In this document: piece by piece, positions 44,301-56,105 of the stretch
How the letters are laid out: each line of letters opens with the position of its first letter
Position numbering within the stretch: position 1 is the first letter of the stretch
Source: Amaurobius ferox
Taxonomy: Eukaryota > Arthropoda > Arachnida > Araneae > Amaurobiidae
DNA length: 64,000 nt
Direction: 5' to 3'
Assembly: GCA_951213105.1 (NCBI GenBank)
Contig: OX578145.1
Span: forward strand, 14,327,534-14,391,533
Position numbers and translations under genes: made by a program
Notes under the pieces: model-generated
Seen by the model: only the letters and a program-made list of their open reading frames with translations
The model's database searches: none
Told to the model about the DNA's origin: nothing

Positions 44301-45272
44301 TCTGATGTGGACAGCACTTGACTTTCCTTATATAATACAATAAATTTACTACTTTTACAGTAAAGAAAATAGATTATTTTTATAGAAGTTATTTATATTC
44401 TTTCCAAGATATTGAATTTTCGTCAATGAGTCGTCATTTTCCAAGTCGTCATCAATGAGTCATCATTGATTTAGTGTCATTTTTATCCATTTGGCGAGTT
44501 TTTCGTTAATTTATCAACATTTAAAAAGTCGCCAAGTTGGCGATATTCCGCCAAATTCGTCACCAAAGTCTCGTCAAGCGTTATGGACGAAGAAATAAGT
44601 TATTCTTACAGCAGATAAATGACTATTGGCGTTCAAATACAAAATTATTACTCAAAGTATCTTTTTTTATGAATGGAACAAGCTAGATCCACGAAAATGA
44701 TGTCACCCAATTTATCGCATGGTATTATATATCAATAGTGAACATGTTTCTCAATAAGAAATATTTTTTTTTATTTTATATGACTTTTTGATAATTTTTT
44801 TGAAAAATGTACAATATCTGGAGAACGGTTCATGTTAGTGTTCTAAAATTCATGTCAATCGTTTTCTCAATGAAAAATTACATAAGAAATGTCTATTTGC
44901 GTAACTTTATTAGCGGGTTTGATTTTTTGACGATTTTTACGAAATTTCACTCGGAAATTTAGGGGGATTCTGAACATTCGATTGTGTATAAAAACAATAG
45001 GCGTCCAGTGCTTACGGATTGTGATTTTTGTACCAAACTCTGTTCGAATCGGTCCATTCGTTCGTTAGTTATCGTCTCCACAGTCTTACTGACACAAACA
45101 CACATACTTTCACACACACACGCATACACACATACACACACAAACATCATTTCAAAAATGTTTGATTCGTGATCAGGGATGCTTTAAACGTGCTCTTCCG
45201 TCGAAAACTCGAATTCAAATTTTCGACCCAGTCACAAAACTTTCCTTATATATTATGTATATAATGAAAGTA
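44301..45272 (+). mobile_element. Family A1 element, copy 3
   Basis: Full length, from TCTGATGTGGACAGCACTTG to a terminal hairpin ACTTTCCTTATATATTATGT then ATATAATGAAAGTA. The TTGGCGA core is at 44410-44575, partly rearranged (GTCATCAATGAGTCATCATT duplication). A short AC tract lies at 45095-45145, then the GTCGAAAACTCGAATTC palindrome. Confidence 0.75.
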
Positions 45273-45379
45273 AAAAAAAATGCTTGCAGTAATAATATTA
45301 GGAGTAAATTATGAACAATATATTTTCATATTGTACCGTAAACGTATATTACATATATTATTTTTTTACACATTTTGAA

Positions 45380-45600
45380 GAAACATCTTTGTTTTAGAAA
45401 AGAATTTATCTTAAAATAGGCGCATCGTGAATAAATTTTTGAAAGTGCATTTGCATTTTATTCCCAGCGAATGTGCATGTTGCTCAACTTAAGAGCGGCT
45501 AGAGTGGCATAAAAATTCTAAACATTTCACATTCCAAAGTGAAGGATTTTAGTTACGGCACCACCGAGAAAAAATAACCTTTGCATTTTCCACTAGGTGA
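45380..45600 (+). repeat. Family D repeat, copy 5
   Basis: CGTGAATAAATTTTTGAAAG, GTGCATTTGCATTTTATTCC and TAGAGTGGCATAAAAATTC in order; the most diverged copy. It lies in the gap between two A1 elements. Confidence 0.55.
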
Positions 45601-45872
45601 ATTTTTTTAAGTTATATTATACAATTTAGGATAGTTTAAGTACTTGATAAACGCTCAGTTTTTATATATATCTTTAAAATATAGTTTAAAAGATTTGAAT
45701 TGTAAAAAATAACAAAAATATGCACTTCAATTGATGCACTATATTTTGCTGAATTGTAAAGATCAATATATTCATTAATTTATACCTTGTATATGTAGAT
45801 TGTATGTTGATTGTGCATTTCAAATGCAGATATTTAATGTATGATTTTGCGCTATGAAATAAAATTAAAAAA

Positions 45873-46817
45873 TCTGATGTGGGCAGCACATGTCTTTCCT
45901 TACATAATGCAATGAATTGATATTGAATTTTCTTCAATTAATCGTCATCTTCATTGATGCAGCATCATTTTCATCCATTTGGCGAGATTTTCGTTAATTT
46001 GGCACCATTTAAAAAAGTCGCCAAGTTGGCGATATTCCACCAAATTCTTAGCCAAAATCTCGCCAAGCGTTATGGATGGAGAAATAAGTTCTTTTTACAG
46101 TAGATAAATGACTATTTGCGTGCAAATAAAAAAGTATTACTCAAAATATCTTTTCTCATGAATAGAACGAGTTAGATCCACGAGATTGATATCACCAAAT
46201 TTATCGCATGATATTACATATGAATAGTGAACATGTTTCTCAAGAGTTAATATTTTTTTTATTTTACTTGATTTTTTGATAAGTTTATTTTAAAAATGTG
46301 CAATATCACAAGAACGGTTAATGCTAGCGTCCTACAGTTTATGTCAATCGTTTTCTAAGGAAAAATTACATGAGAAATGTCTATTTGCGTAACTTTATTA
46401 AAAGGTTTGATATTTTTTATGATTTTTTAAAAATTTCACTCGAAAATTTAGGGACATACATAAAAAATGTCTATTTTCATAACTATATTAAAGGTTTTGA
46501 TTTTTTGATGATTTTTTCAAAATTTCACTCAAAAATTTAGTGGGGTTCTGAACATTCGATTGTGTTTAAAGCAATAGACTTCCAATATTCACGGATTGTG
46601 ACTTTTGTATCAAATTTCATTCGAATCACTCCATTCGTTTGTGAGATGTCGTCTCCACAGACACTCACTGACACACACACACACACAGACATCACCTGAA
46701 AAATGTTCTAATCATGATCAGGGATGCTTGAAACGAGCTCTCCCGTCGAAAACTCGATTTCGAATTTTCGAACCCGTCACAATACTTTCCTTATACATTA
46801 TGTATATAAGGAAAGTA
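45873..46817 (+). mobile_element. Family A1 element, copy 4, with an internal duplication
   Basis: Starts TCTGATGTGGGCAGCACATG. Ends at hairpin ACTTTCCTTATACATTATGT then ATATAAGGAAAGTA. Relative to copies 2 and 3 it carries a tandem duplication of about 85 bp (about 46376-46545: ATGTCTATTT, then TTTCACTCGAAAATTTAG, twice). It has a short AC tract (46670-46686) followed by the 28-bp palindrome. Confidence 0.75.
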
Positions 46818-48566
46818 AAAATCAATAAATTCCAGATATTTTTTGCAGGAAGGAGATGGCTTGCAGATATTTTTACCTCTAATAAAATATATCTGTTTGA
46901 AAGAATTTGTATAGAAGCCGTCTTTTATACCTGCAAGAAACACCAAGATAAACTTCGCATCGGAAAAAGGACTATTTAGATGATATATAACCTCTTTTAT
47001 ACGACCCGATGGACATTCGATGTTCACGACTATCTAAAGTAATAGTGCGGTAGCTATCTACTTCATGTGCAGATGTATAGAAAACCTCCGTATGACACAA
47101 ACAATGACAACGCCGACACCGTGGTCCCCGATTCTTTTTAGGGAAGTTGGGGGAGGGGGGGATTTCGTTCGTTTTACAGATACGGGAAAATATCAATTGA
47201 AAAGATGTGGAGACAGTAAAATTTAGTAAAACATTATTTTATTTGCATAACAAGGGATGAAAAGAGACCCCCGAAATGCGACAAAAAACCCGATTATTAT
47301 TTTTTGAAAATAAGGTAACATTAACGGAATACCATTCTTCTGAAGAAAAATAGCAACATGTCAATATTTAATCTGACAGAAATTTAACGGATAATTTTAA
47401 AAACAACTCTTTAGTCAATTTCTGGATTAAGCCAACTTAAAATTTTAATGACATAGCAAAAAGAGCAATTGTATTTAACTGTGTTTGACGTACTTATGTG
47501 AAGCAGGATTTAATTCAATGCTGTGTTTCGTAACAAACATAGAACTAAATTCGACTTACATCCTAATTTATGTTTAACAGATTAATGCAAAACAGAACTA
47601 CAATTTTATGTAAAATGAAACTAAATCTAAAGAAATTAAGTTCTGTTAAACAGATACATTATAAAGTTCAGTCATTTTGTTAATCATATAATTATTCAAG
47701 TGTTATATTGTTTGTTAATTATTTTGTTAATCATATTATTATTCAAGAATTGTATTGTTTAGTAATTACATTGTTAATCGTATTTGCTAATAATTAATAT
47801 TTTATTTAAATTTTTATTAGAAACACGCGACAAATGCTTAATTACGTGTATAGCCTTAACTTCCTATTTGTATACAAAATATATACACTGCAATTTTTTA
47901 TTTTGATGATATACGACTATGACAAGTTTCAGAACCCTTGTTCTATTATAATAGTTGCTTCTACAGTTGAAAGTTACGTAATACATTAACTAAAAACTAT
48001 GCCCTGCTATATTTAACAAAACAAGAGCGTCCATAATTTATAAACGTTATCCCTCAGATACTAATGCTAAAACAATAAAATATGTCACAAATTATATACA
48101 AAAATGCAATCTTATTTATCCACATTTTCCCACACATTTCCTATATTTTATGAACGGATGAGTAAAAAGGTTACACTCATGAAGATCAAATTTAGTATAG
48201 GTAAAAAGTTCTTTAGAAATCTAACTTTATGTAGGAGACATAAGATTGAATCTCTGAATCCTAGTTTTTGCCGCTATTTCTTTTATTTTTAGATTTTACT
48301 GCCTTTCACACATGAAAGTCCTCGAGGATTTCTTACTAAATAAAAAGAAAATTATTTTATTTCTGGTGACTTATTTGTTCGAATGGGTTTTTTTACTGTT
48401 TCTGTTAAAAGCTTTTCTTATTTTTGACACAGGAGAAGTGTTCAAAAAACACAATAAATAGCTTTTATATATCTATATCTCCTGACGTATATATAATAGA
48501 TTTTATCTATTAATCATTGATAAGCGAGGAAGAATTTTATTCCTGTATATGTGCTCTATTAAAAAA
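46818..48566. other. AT-rich DNA, unassigned
   Basis: Open frames flanking 46830-47200 have no known domain. A local duplication occurs at 47680-47790 (TTTTGTTAATCATATTATTATTCAAG-type phrase, repeated with changes). Confidence 0.4.
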
Positions 48567-49317
48567 TATGATGTGAGCAGTACATGACTTTCCTTATATA
48601 ATGCAATGAATTTAATCCTTTAACGGTAAAAAGTGATGAAAAGATCCACAGCACAGTGTTTTGAGCGTTAAATTGTACATTTGCCACGGAAATTTGTACA
48701 TCCGGACGACAACATCTAAAACTATTTAGTATCCAATTAACTTATATTTTACGCACTTCTAAATTAACAATTATCAATATTGATAGCATCCTCAATAAGC
48801 AATATAGTCCATATATTTAAATATTTTGGTAATAAATTAGGCGTCATTTTCAATTAGGCGTCATTTTCATTAACTTGACATCATTTTCAATTAGGCGTCA
48901 TTTTAATTAACTTGACATCATTTTTGCAATTTTGATAATATTTTCGTCAATGTGCGGCCAAATATCACCAAGTTGGCGATATTTAGAAGAGCATGTCATA
49001 TATAATAAAAAGTATGCCCATCAAATGACGGAATTAAAAATTTTAAAATATTGCATCAATTTGGCGCCATTTTTATCATTTTCATAATATTTTTATCAAT
49101 TTGGCAAAATTTAAAAAAGTCACCCAGTTGGCGATATGCCGCAAAAATTCGTCGCCAAAATTTTTCCAAGCAGTACAGACGGAGTGTTATGGTAGAGTCT
49201 TATATTCGTTCCAAAATATTAAATTTTAAACAATTAGTTGTCATTTTCATTGATTTGGTGTCATTCTCATCAATTTAATAAATTTGCTTATCAAATTAAT
49301 ATTAAAATAAAATACTG
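48567..49317 (+). mobile_element. Family A1 variant (subfamily A1b), 3' truncated
   Basis: 5' end TATGATGTGAGCAGTACATG, then GACTTTCCTTATATAATGC. The interior is an expanded array of short direct repeats of GGCGTCATTTTCAATTA and ACTTGACATCATTTT (48835-48950). A CCAAGTTGGCGATAT box follows twice (about 48968 and 49123). Blocks such as AAAGTATGCCCATCAAATGA are shared with the inverted copy at 62.6-63.6 kb, so the two form a subfamily. The 3' end is missing; sequence changes to A2 at about 49318. Confidence 0.65.
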
Positions 49318-49736
49318 TGTATGCTCAAATACATCAATTAAATGCGTGATGTCTACATAATGTTTAACAATGGATATAATTAGACCAACCCCATTACACT
49401 AGGTAAAGTCGTTGTCGAGATATTTCAGATTTTTCGTATTTACGCTGCTCCACCGTTGAAAAAATGTTCAGTTACCAACTGAGAACGAAACTTGAATGAA
49501 AAGTGCCAATTCAGTGTCATTTTAAATAATTGTGGGCGTTTTTTTGTGCAATTAAGTCATTGTACAAGCCTTTTTCGTTATATTTTAGTTTTTTCGCATT
49601 TTTGCTATGCCGATTTCGAGTCCATTATTTATGGGTCTTATATAGTACAATTAAACTAAATTTAAAGAATTATTAATGAAATAAAAAAACAATGAATTTG
49701 AGTCTGCAGGGAAAGTCATGTGTTGCTCATACCAGA
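49318..49736 (-). mobile_element. Family A2 element, tandem array member 1 (3' truncated)
   Basis: Minus orientation: the 5' terminus is at the right (CATACCAGA complement, ending 49736) and the interior includes the ACCAACCCCATTACACTAGG complement block. Its 3' half is replaced by the junction with the A1b element. Confidence 0.7.
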
Positions 49737-49740
49737 TTTT

Positions 49741-50381
49741 CACTTTCCCTGCAATACATGGTAATATATAGGGAAAGTATTGGAATCGTACCGAAAATCT
49801 CAACTCGTGTTTTCGATAAATCTACATGTTTTGGGACCTCAAGAATACGAAAAAACTAGTTTTAGCGTAGCGTCTGTATGTCTGTCTGTGCAATATGTAT
49901 TCACTCTAACTCAAAAGTAATGGATCAAATTTCATAAAATATGATAGGTAAGTAACTTGTGTGTAACCCTGGTGCTGATTAGATTTGGGTATGATTCGGA
50001 AAATAAGAACTTGCTTTGTTATTCTAAATGGCCCGCAAAAATCCTCAAAATCTAATATGAACCCATGCCCAAATGCATTAATTAATGCATATTTTATATG
50101 TAATTTTCAATGAGAAAAAGAATAAGATCAACCTCAACGCTCTAGGCACAGCCGTTCTCGAGATATTTTAGATTTTTCCATTTTTGCTACACCGGTTTTG
50201 AGAATAAATCCAGTTACCAAATAAAATCGAAAACTGAATTAAAAGTCTAAATTCGGTGCAATTTCAATTAATTACGCGTAGTATTTAGTGCGATTACACA
50301 CCCAATTTAATGAATTATTAATGAAATAAAGAAAAACTGAATTTGAGTCTTCATAGAAAGTCATGTGCTGCTCATATCAGA
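49741..50381 (-). mobile_element. Family A2 element, tandem array member 2 (complete)
   Basis: 641 bp, minus orientation. 3' hairpin at the left (ACTTTCCCTGCAATACATGG then AATATATAGGGAAAGTA), GTCTGTATGTCTGTCTGTGC module, 5' terminus at the right (CTGCTCATATCAGA). It is separated from member 1 by TTTT and from member 3 by TATTT. Confidence 0.75.
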
Positions 50382-50386
50382 TATTT

Positions 50387-50569
50387 TACTTTCCCTGTAT
50401 ACTTAGTTATGTATAGGGAAAATATTGGAATCATTTGGAATCGTGTCGAAAATCGCAACTGGAGTTTTTAAAGGATCTGCAGCTTTTGGGATCTCTAGAA
50501 CATTAAAAACTACTTTTAGCTTGACGTCTCTCTCTCTTTCTCTCTCTCTCTCTATCTCTCCCTATATAC

Positions 50570-50604
<35 letters not shown>

Positions 50605-50800
50605 AGTGCGCGCGCGTGTGTGTGTGTGTGTGTGCATGTGTGTGTGTACATGTGTGTGTGTGCATGTGTGTGTATGTGTGCACGTGTGTGTGTATGTGCG
50701 CGTGTACGTATGGGTTTGTGTCTGTGTGTGCAATATATATATCCACTTTAACTCAAATGCTAATTGACCAAATTTCTGTAAAAATAGGTTAAAAATCGGT
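50387..50800 (-). mobile_element. Family A2 element, tandem array member 3 (5' truncated)
   Basis: Minus orientation. 3' hairpin at the left (ACTTTCCCTGTATACTTAGT then ATGTATAGGGAAAAT). The A2 3' module (GAAAATCGCAACTGGAGTTT) follows, then the expanded CT and GT microsatellites. It runs out near 50800, so the 5' part is missing. Confidence 0.7.
50524..50738. repeat. (CT)n and long (GT)n microsatellite in A2 member 3
   Basis: CT-rich at 50524-50562, then about 160 bp of GT interrupted by CGCGCG, CATG, TATG and ACATG. This is the same position where other A2 copies have only GTCTGTCTGTGC, so it is an in-place expansion. Cys/Val or His/Thr open frames here are artefacts. Confidence 0.95.
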
Positions 50801-51116
50801 ATGGAAGAATATATCAATACAAACATATGCATTATTGCATTCCTCAAATAGCTATCTGTAGAGCAATTGATTTTGATTGTATTTATAATACAAAACAATT
50901 GTATTTATAATACTGAACAATTGATTGTATATATAATACCGTTCAACAAAATATACAGTTTATACATATGAATAATTTATAAGGAAAATCTACTTTATAT
51001 GATAATATATCACAGTAAATGTATTTTGACATTGAATAACGTTTATAGTCTGGGTATCAGAGCAATACGAAATATGTAAATAGTTTGGGATGCTTGTATC
51101 TCCGTACCTAATAGAT

Positions 51117-52073
51117 AACAAGAGAGATCAATCATGCATAAAGCATTGACTATGAAACACTTCCCAACTGCAATTTTATTTAACCATTTCTAAAATACGA
51201 TACATTCAGCGGCAATATTTTTTTAATTATCAAAGAACTACAATAATTTATTTTACTTGAAGACTACAAACTTCATCGAAAAATATGAACCTTATTCAAA
51301 TAAATCGTCTGGCTCTCTATATAAAAGCTGTAAATATTTCTTTCATTCACTTTTATTCCATACTCGAACTAAATAATTTGCTTGAAAAAAATTTCAGCAA
51401 TTCTTATACAACTCATTTTACAATTACTTGTGTATATTCTGCATCCATTAAAAGTAAGCTTCGTAGTAGAAATAATCGAAGTTTGATGATCATTTAAACT
51501 TAAAAATATTGTAATTGAGTTGACGTAGAATATACATACACAGAAAATACGCAAAAATAAAGCGGTTTTATGACGGATGTAACACTAAATATAAGTTTAA
51601 AAGAATTTTAAAAATCACGATTTTTACTCTGGGAAAAAAGATGGATGACATATTTTATTTAGAAGTGTTTCACGTGATCTCTTCATATTATATGGGTGTA
51701 ACTATTATTTTAATTTGTATTTTAAAAACTACCGAACATATTTTACTGGAAATTTTTTTAGATATTTAATGGGATAATTGAAATATTTTCTAAAATTTTC
51801 AAAGCAGGTTGTAAATTTTAAATTCGCCTAAAAAATGTTTGAAAAATTAGTTCCCCTAGGATTCAATGCATTTCATTTTGTTTCAATCGGATTCAATTCA
51901 AAACTAATTGGGTAATATTACTCATTTACATTCCCATATGTTCCACAGACCGTCTCATAAATATACTAAAATTTCACTTTGGTAAATTCAATTTTACGAC
52001 AGTTTTCCTGCGAACGGGCAGACAGACAGAATGAACAAAGTCATAAACGCTTTTCAACTATGCTGTAAAGTGC
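51117..52073 (+). mobile_element. Family B element, copy 3
   Basis: AACAAGAGAGATCAATCATG, TGACTATGAAACACTTCCC at the 5' end. GCAGACAGACAGAATGAACA, then hairpin CTTTTCAACTATGCTGTAAA with GTGCT at the 3' end. Interior collinear with copy 1. Confidence 0.75.
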
Positions 52074-52074
52074 T

Positions 52075-53929
52075 AAAACTATAAACAATTTATATCTGCT
52101 TTTCCAGAAATGTGGTACCGATTTCTGAATATACAAAAGTAATTTCAACTTTTTAATATTTCAGTATTTTGTTTAATAACAGTGAAAGTTGTTTCTCATC
52201 AAGATTTTTTTAACCTCGCGTACTTTCACTCGAAATAATTTCTAAACTGAAAAATATAGATATAAACAGTAAGAGACAAAAATGTCCATTAGTAAATTCA
52301 GTTTCTAAGTCCATAATTTTGTTTTACAAAGCTCTTATAGTAATAGAGCAATGGTCTTGTTAAGTTAAATAATTCGTTTTGGCGTTCGTATCTCTAAGAC
52401 TAAAAGAGCTGGCTATGAACCGCATGGAAGTTACTTGTGGCATTTTAAGTGCTATAAGTGACTTCACTTTAAGTACGGTTAGTGACTACCCTAATGGTTA
52501 TTAACTACCCTTTATGTATATATATTCTGGATTTTATATCGGATTCTTAATTTTTAAAACATGGTAGTTAAAAGATCATGTAGAATCGCCTAAGCTCGGT
52601 CAAATTTGTATAGAATTGTGTTATATTGAAACTTACGGATTGGTTTACGTGATATATGGTAATATAGTAACCATAATATTTGGCTACAACATAAGTACAT
52701 ATCGGAAGTACGATTTTCTGACCAAAATGGCCTTGTTCTTAAATTTAGTTAATATATGCAATAATTTGATTGTTGTTTTACACAGCAAATAAAGTCTACA
52801 CAATCATAGCGAAAATTCAGTTTTTAATAAATAGATTGCTACGTAAAATATTGCGTAAATGAAATATACAGAGGATGCAATTGTTTTAAAACACATAATG
52901 AGTTCTCATCTTTAGTGCATGGAAGCCAGGCGCTAGACGCCAAATATGCTTCCTACGTCATAGTGATTACTATAATGCAGAGGTAGCGACACCTAGTGAG
53001 AGGAAGGAAAAGGAATAGAATAAAGTCAGGAAAATGGACGCATAACCCAGATTGATAAACAGTAAAAAAATTAGGGAGCCAAGACACATAAATAAATTAA
53101 GCATCAAGCCAAAACTGTGAGACATATTATTACATAGACAAATCATAAACCACTGTTCCAATTTGTTGGAATTTTAAATTTGGACGAAAGCTCTTAATTA
53201 ATAGTGGTAGAAGAAAAAAATTATCTATCTAGCAGTGATTTTTTAAGAACAATATATTTGATTTAAAAATTGATTTTGATTTTAACCCAGAGCTTAAAAG
53301 TGTGATTATTTTGAACTATATACGAAAGCTCACTTTGACAAGAAATTTGATAAATGCTCTAGTAATTCAAATTCTAAAGCGGAGTAAAATACCTTAAGGG
53401 GAGTAAAATGAATTGAATTGATAGTAAGAAAAAAAAACTTTGAAAGCCAAATTTTTTAAGAACTACCGAAAAATTAAGCAAATCACTCTGCGTTCCACGG
53501 GTTCTAAATAAATGACCGCTACTTGTATAATGTATGACGCAAAAATATCATATATGCATTATGATATATATTTTTAATTCATGAAGTTAAAACCCTAATA
53601 TTCAAGAAGTTAGACTTTTAGATTTCTTAAATTAAACTCTAATAAATGAAAATACTTGGAAGTCGCAAAAAAAAACAAAAAAAAAAACAGTTCGTTTACC
53701 CCAAAGGTATAATTTGCAAAATTTCTATCTCAGTGAGTTTTCATTCGTTGAAATCAAATTTTCATAGTACACTTGTAATATTAAAATAATTCTGTGTTTC
53801 AAAGTTTCTAAGTTTATTTTCATAATCCGCAAATTTGGAAAATCGTGAATTTATTGAAGTTTTTTTTTAATGACCAGGCATTTGATTTTCCATTAATTTT
53901 CCTATATTTACCGGCCGGATTGTGGATCA
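52075..53929. other. AT-rich DNA, unassigned
   Basis: No gene or shared repeat recognised. Confidence 0.4.
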
Positions 53930-54110
53930 TATTGCCGTTATATGAAGTTGTCCCAGCGCGCCAGGAAGAGCGTAACACACTATTAATCCCTTTATAGACA
54001 CCACGACATCCATGCCTGCAGGTGGAATTCAAATTCCCAACTTGGCAGCCGAAACAGTACAAGAACACGATTGCCTAAGACCCGTCAGTCACAGGGTCGG
54101 TAATTAATTT
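53930..54110 (-). mobile_element. Possible third tRNA-like SINE or retro-fragment
   Basis: A GC-richer patch with TGCAGGTGGAATTCAAATTC, CCCAACTTGGCAGCCG and CACGATTGCCTAAGACCCG. On the minus strand this gives GGAATTTGAATTCCACC in a B-box-like position. Low confidence: A-box and ends are not clear, and no second copy was seen in this window. Confidence 0.25.
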
Positions 54111-54794
54111 AAGTCCATGTCTAGACAGAAAGTCTGGGATGTCATTCGCAGATCACCTGCGTCTTGGCCGCATTGATCGTCTGCAGTAGCTGTGATGGAT
54201 AAAGAGGTTTGACGAAATGCCGGAATGAATGTTTTCGGCTTCAGAAGTTTATACATTTTAAACTAATTCGAATTTTAAAGAAATTCGGCAGGGTATATCA
54301 CATCGGTGGTTTACATAACTCTGTACCGAATTTCGCAGTTGTCCAAAACTGGAATTTTTCGTTACGGAAGACAGACACAGACTGACAGACATCTTCTTTT
54401 ATTATGCAAAATTTATATTTAAGTTTCGACAGTTGTTATTCGTGCGCAAAATCACGTATGGTATTTAGTTTGTGATTTTTTTAGATGTTGATGTATTGTA
54501 ATCGGTTTATTTTGCATTTTAGCAGCGACAGAAGTTGCTACATTCGGTATATTTCTTCGATTGCATTTGTACATTTTGTCTCTAGTATTTGTTTTTATAC
54601 AATTATGTTCATTAAAACTCTAGAACATAATGCTTTTAATTATGAGCGATAGCTTATACATGTGCCGTTTCAATGCATGACAATGAATGCATGAAACATT
54701 TGACATTTAACATTTTAAACATCAAATATTTAAAATATATTACAATTTTAAATACCTGTATCGATTTTTTGAGCTTGAAAAGTAACTAAAAAAA

Positions 54795-55423
54795 TCTGAT
54801 GTGCGCAGCACGTGACTTTCTCGACAGACTCAAATCTATATTTTTTTCAATAATTCATTAAATTGAGTTTAATTGTACAAAATAGAACGCATAATTATAT
54901 GTAATTACACTGAATTTGCACTTTTATTACAATTTTTGTTTCCATATAGTAATTAAATGCATTTTCAAAAGCGGCGTAGCAAAAATGCAAAAAAATATAT
55001 ATAAATATATCGCGAACGACTAGTCCTAGTGTAATGGGGTTGATCTCACTATTTGTACCGTCTAAGATTAAGAATAAAACAAGCATTTAATTTATACATT
55101 TGAGAATACGTAGTCTTTCATTTTAAACATTTGACGAGTTTTGCGGGCCATTTCACCAAAAAAGAAAATTATTTTTTCCGAATTGTGCCAAACGCTAATC
55201 AGCATCCGAGTAACTCACAAGTGACTTACCTATAAAAATTTTGTCATTTAGTTTTTTTGATAGCGTGGATGCACACACACACAGAGAGAGAGAGATACAT
55301 CCCGGTAAAAATTGTCGTATTCTACAGGTCCCAAAACGAGTAAATCCGTCTGAAATTAAAGTTGAGAATTTCGGCAAGATTGCAATACTTTCCCTGTATA
55401 TTACCATGCATTTCAGGGAAAGT
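54795..55423 (+). mobile_element. Family A2 element, copy at 54.8 kb
   Basis: Starts TCTGATGTGCGCAGCACGTG after a run of A. The interior has CTAGTGTAATGGGGTTGATC and CAAGTGACTTACC. ACACACACACACAGAGAGAG is near the 3' end. It ends in hairpin ACTTTCCCTGTATATTACCA then TTTCAGGGAAAGTA. 629 bp, close in size to tandem member 2. No target duplication visible. Confidence 0.75.
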
Positions 55424-55824
55424 AAAACTAGTTGGTTGAGTATGGAAACGGACGTCTCGCAGCAGTTTTCCCTCATTACATTTAAAAGTATTCAGAGCTA
55501 TGAATTATTCATGAGGAATAGCTCTTTCTGCTAAAACAAGACAGATATGCAAATGTTCACATGACTAAACCACATTGGAAAATGAGTTTATTTGTACTCC
55601 AATGATATTCTTCTATTTTACTTTAATTTAATGCTTTGGATCTATTGTTATTTCCTTGCTGTCTATACATTTATTGTAGATAAATAATGAAATATTTATT
55701 ACTAGAAAATGCACCTAACTCTGTCAGGAATTTGAAGCACTTATTTAATTTTTCAAAAGGCGTGTTTCGCCCTTCTGTATTATCTTTATCAACTGCCTGG
55801 AATTTTTAGGAAATATTATTTTTC
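55424..55824. other. AT-rich DNA, unassigned
   Basis: Nothing recognised. Confidence 0.4.
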
Positions 55825-56105
55825 TTCGCCCCAGACCGTCCGATCTATCCGAAAATATAAGTATATATTTGGAAAACTTGGACAGTGTCACCTAGTTTTG
55901 ACCGGAGCCCAGTCGGGCGACATTCCCTAGACCGTATCTTCCTTTCCCCTATCACCAACCTCTCGGAATAATGTTCAGACTTACGTATTTAACGTACCGG
56001 TGCTCTGTGTGAACAGGGGGCAGTGTGGGCAGAGCCGGAAATCAAACTGGTTTACTCCGAATACAATCCTCGTGTTCTAACCGCAGGGCTGTCCCGCCTC
56101 GCCCG
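55825..56105 (-). mobile_element. SINE-B, copy 4
   Basis: On the plus strand: CCAGACCGTCCGATCTATCC (tail), TAGTTTTGACCGGAGCCCAG, GACCGTATCTTCCTTTCCCC, ACCAACCTCTCGGA, TATTTAACGTACCGGTGCTC, then the head with AGAGCCGGAAATCAAACTGG. Complete order, head diverged. Confidence 0.75.

Noticed and set aside
50425..50898. Cys/Val-rich and His/Thr-rich frames of 70-131 residues
   Set aside because: They are translations of the CT and GT microsatellites.
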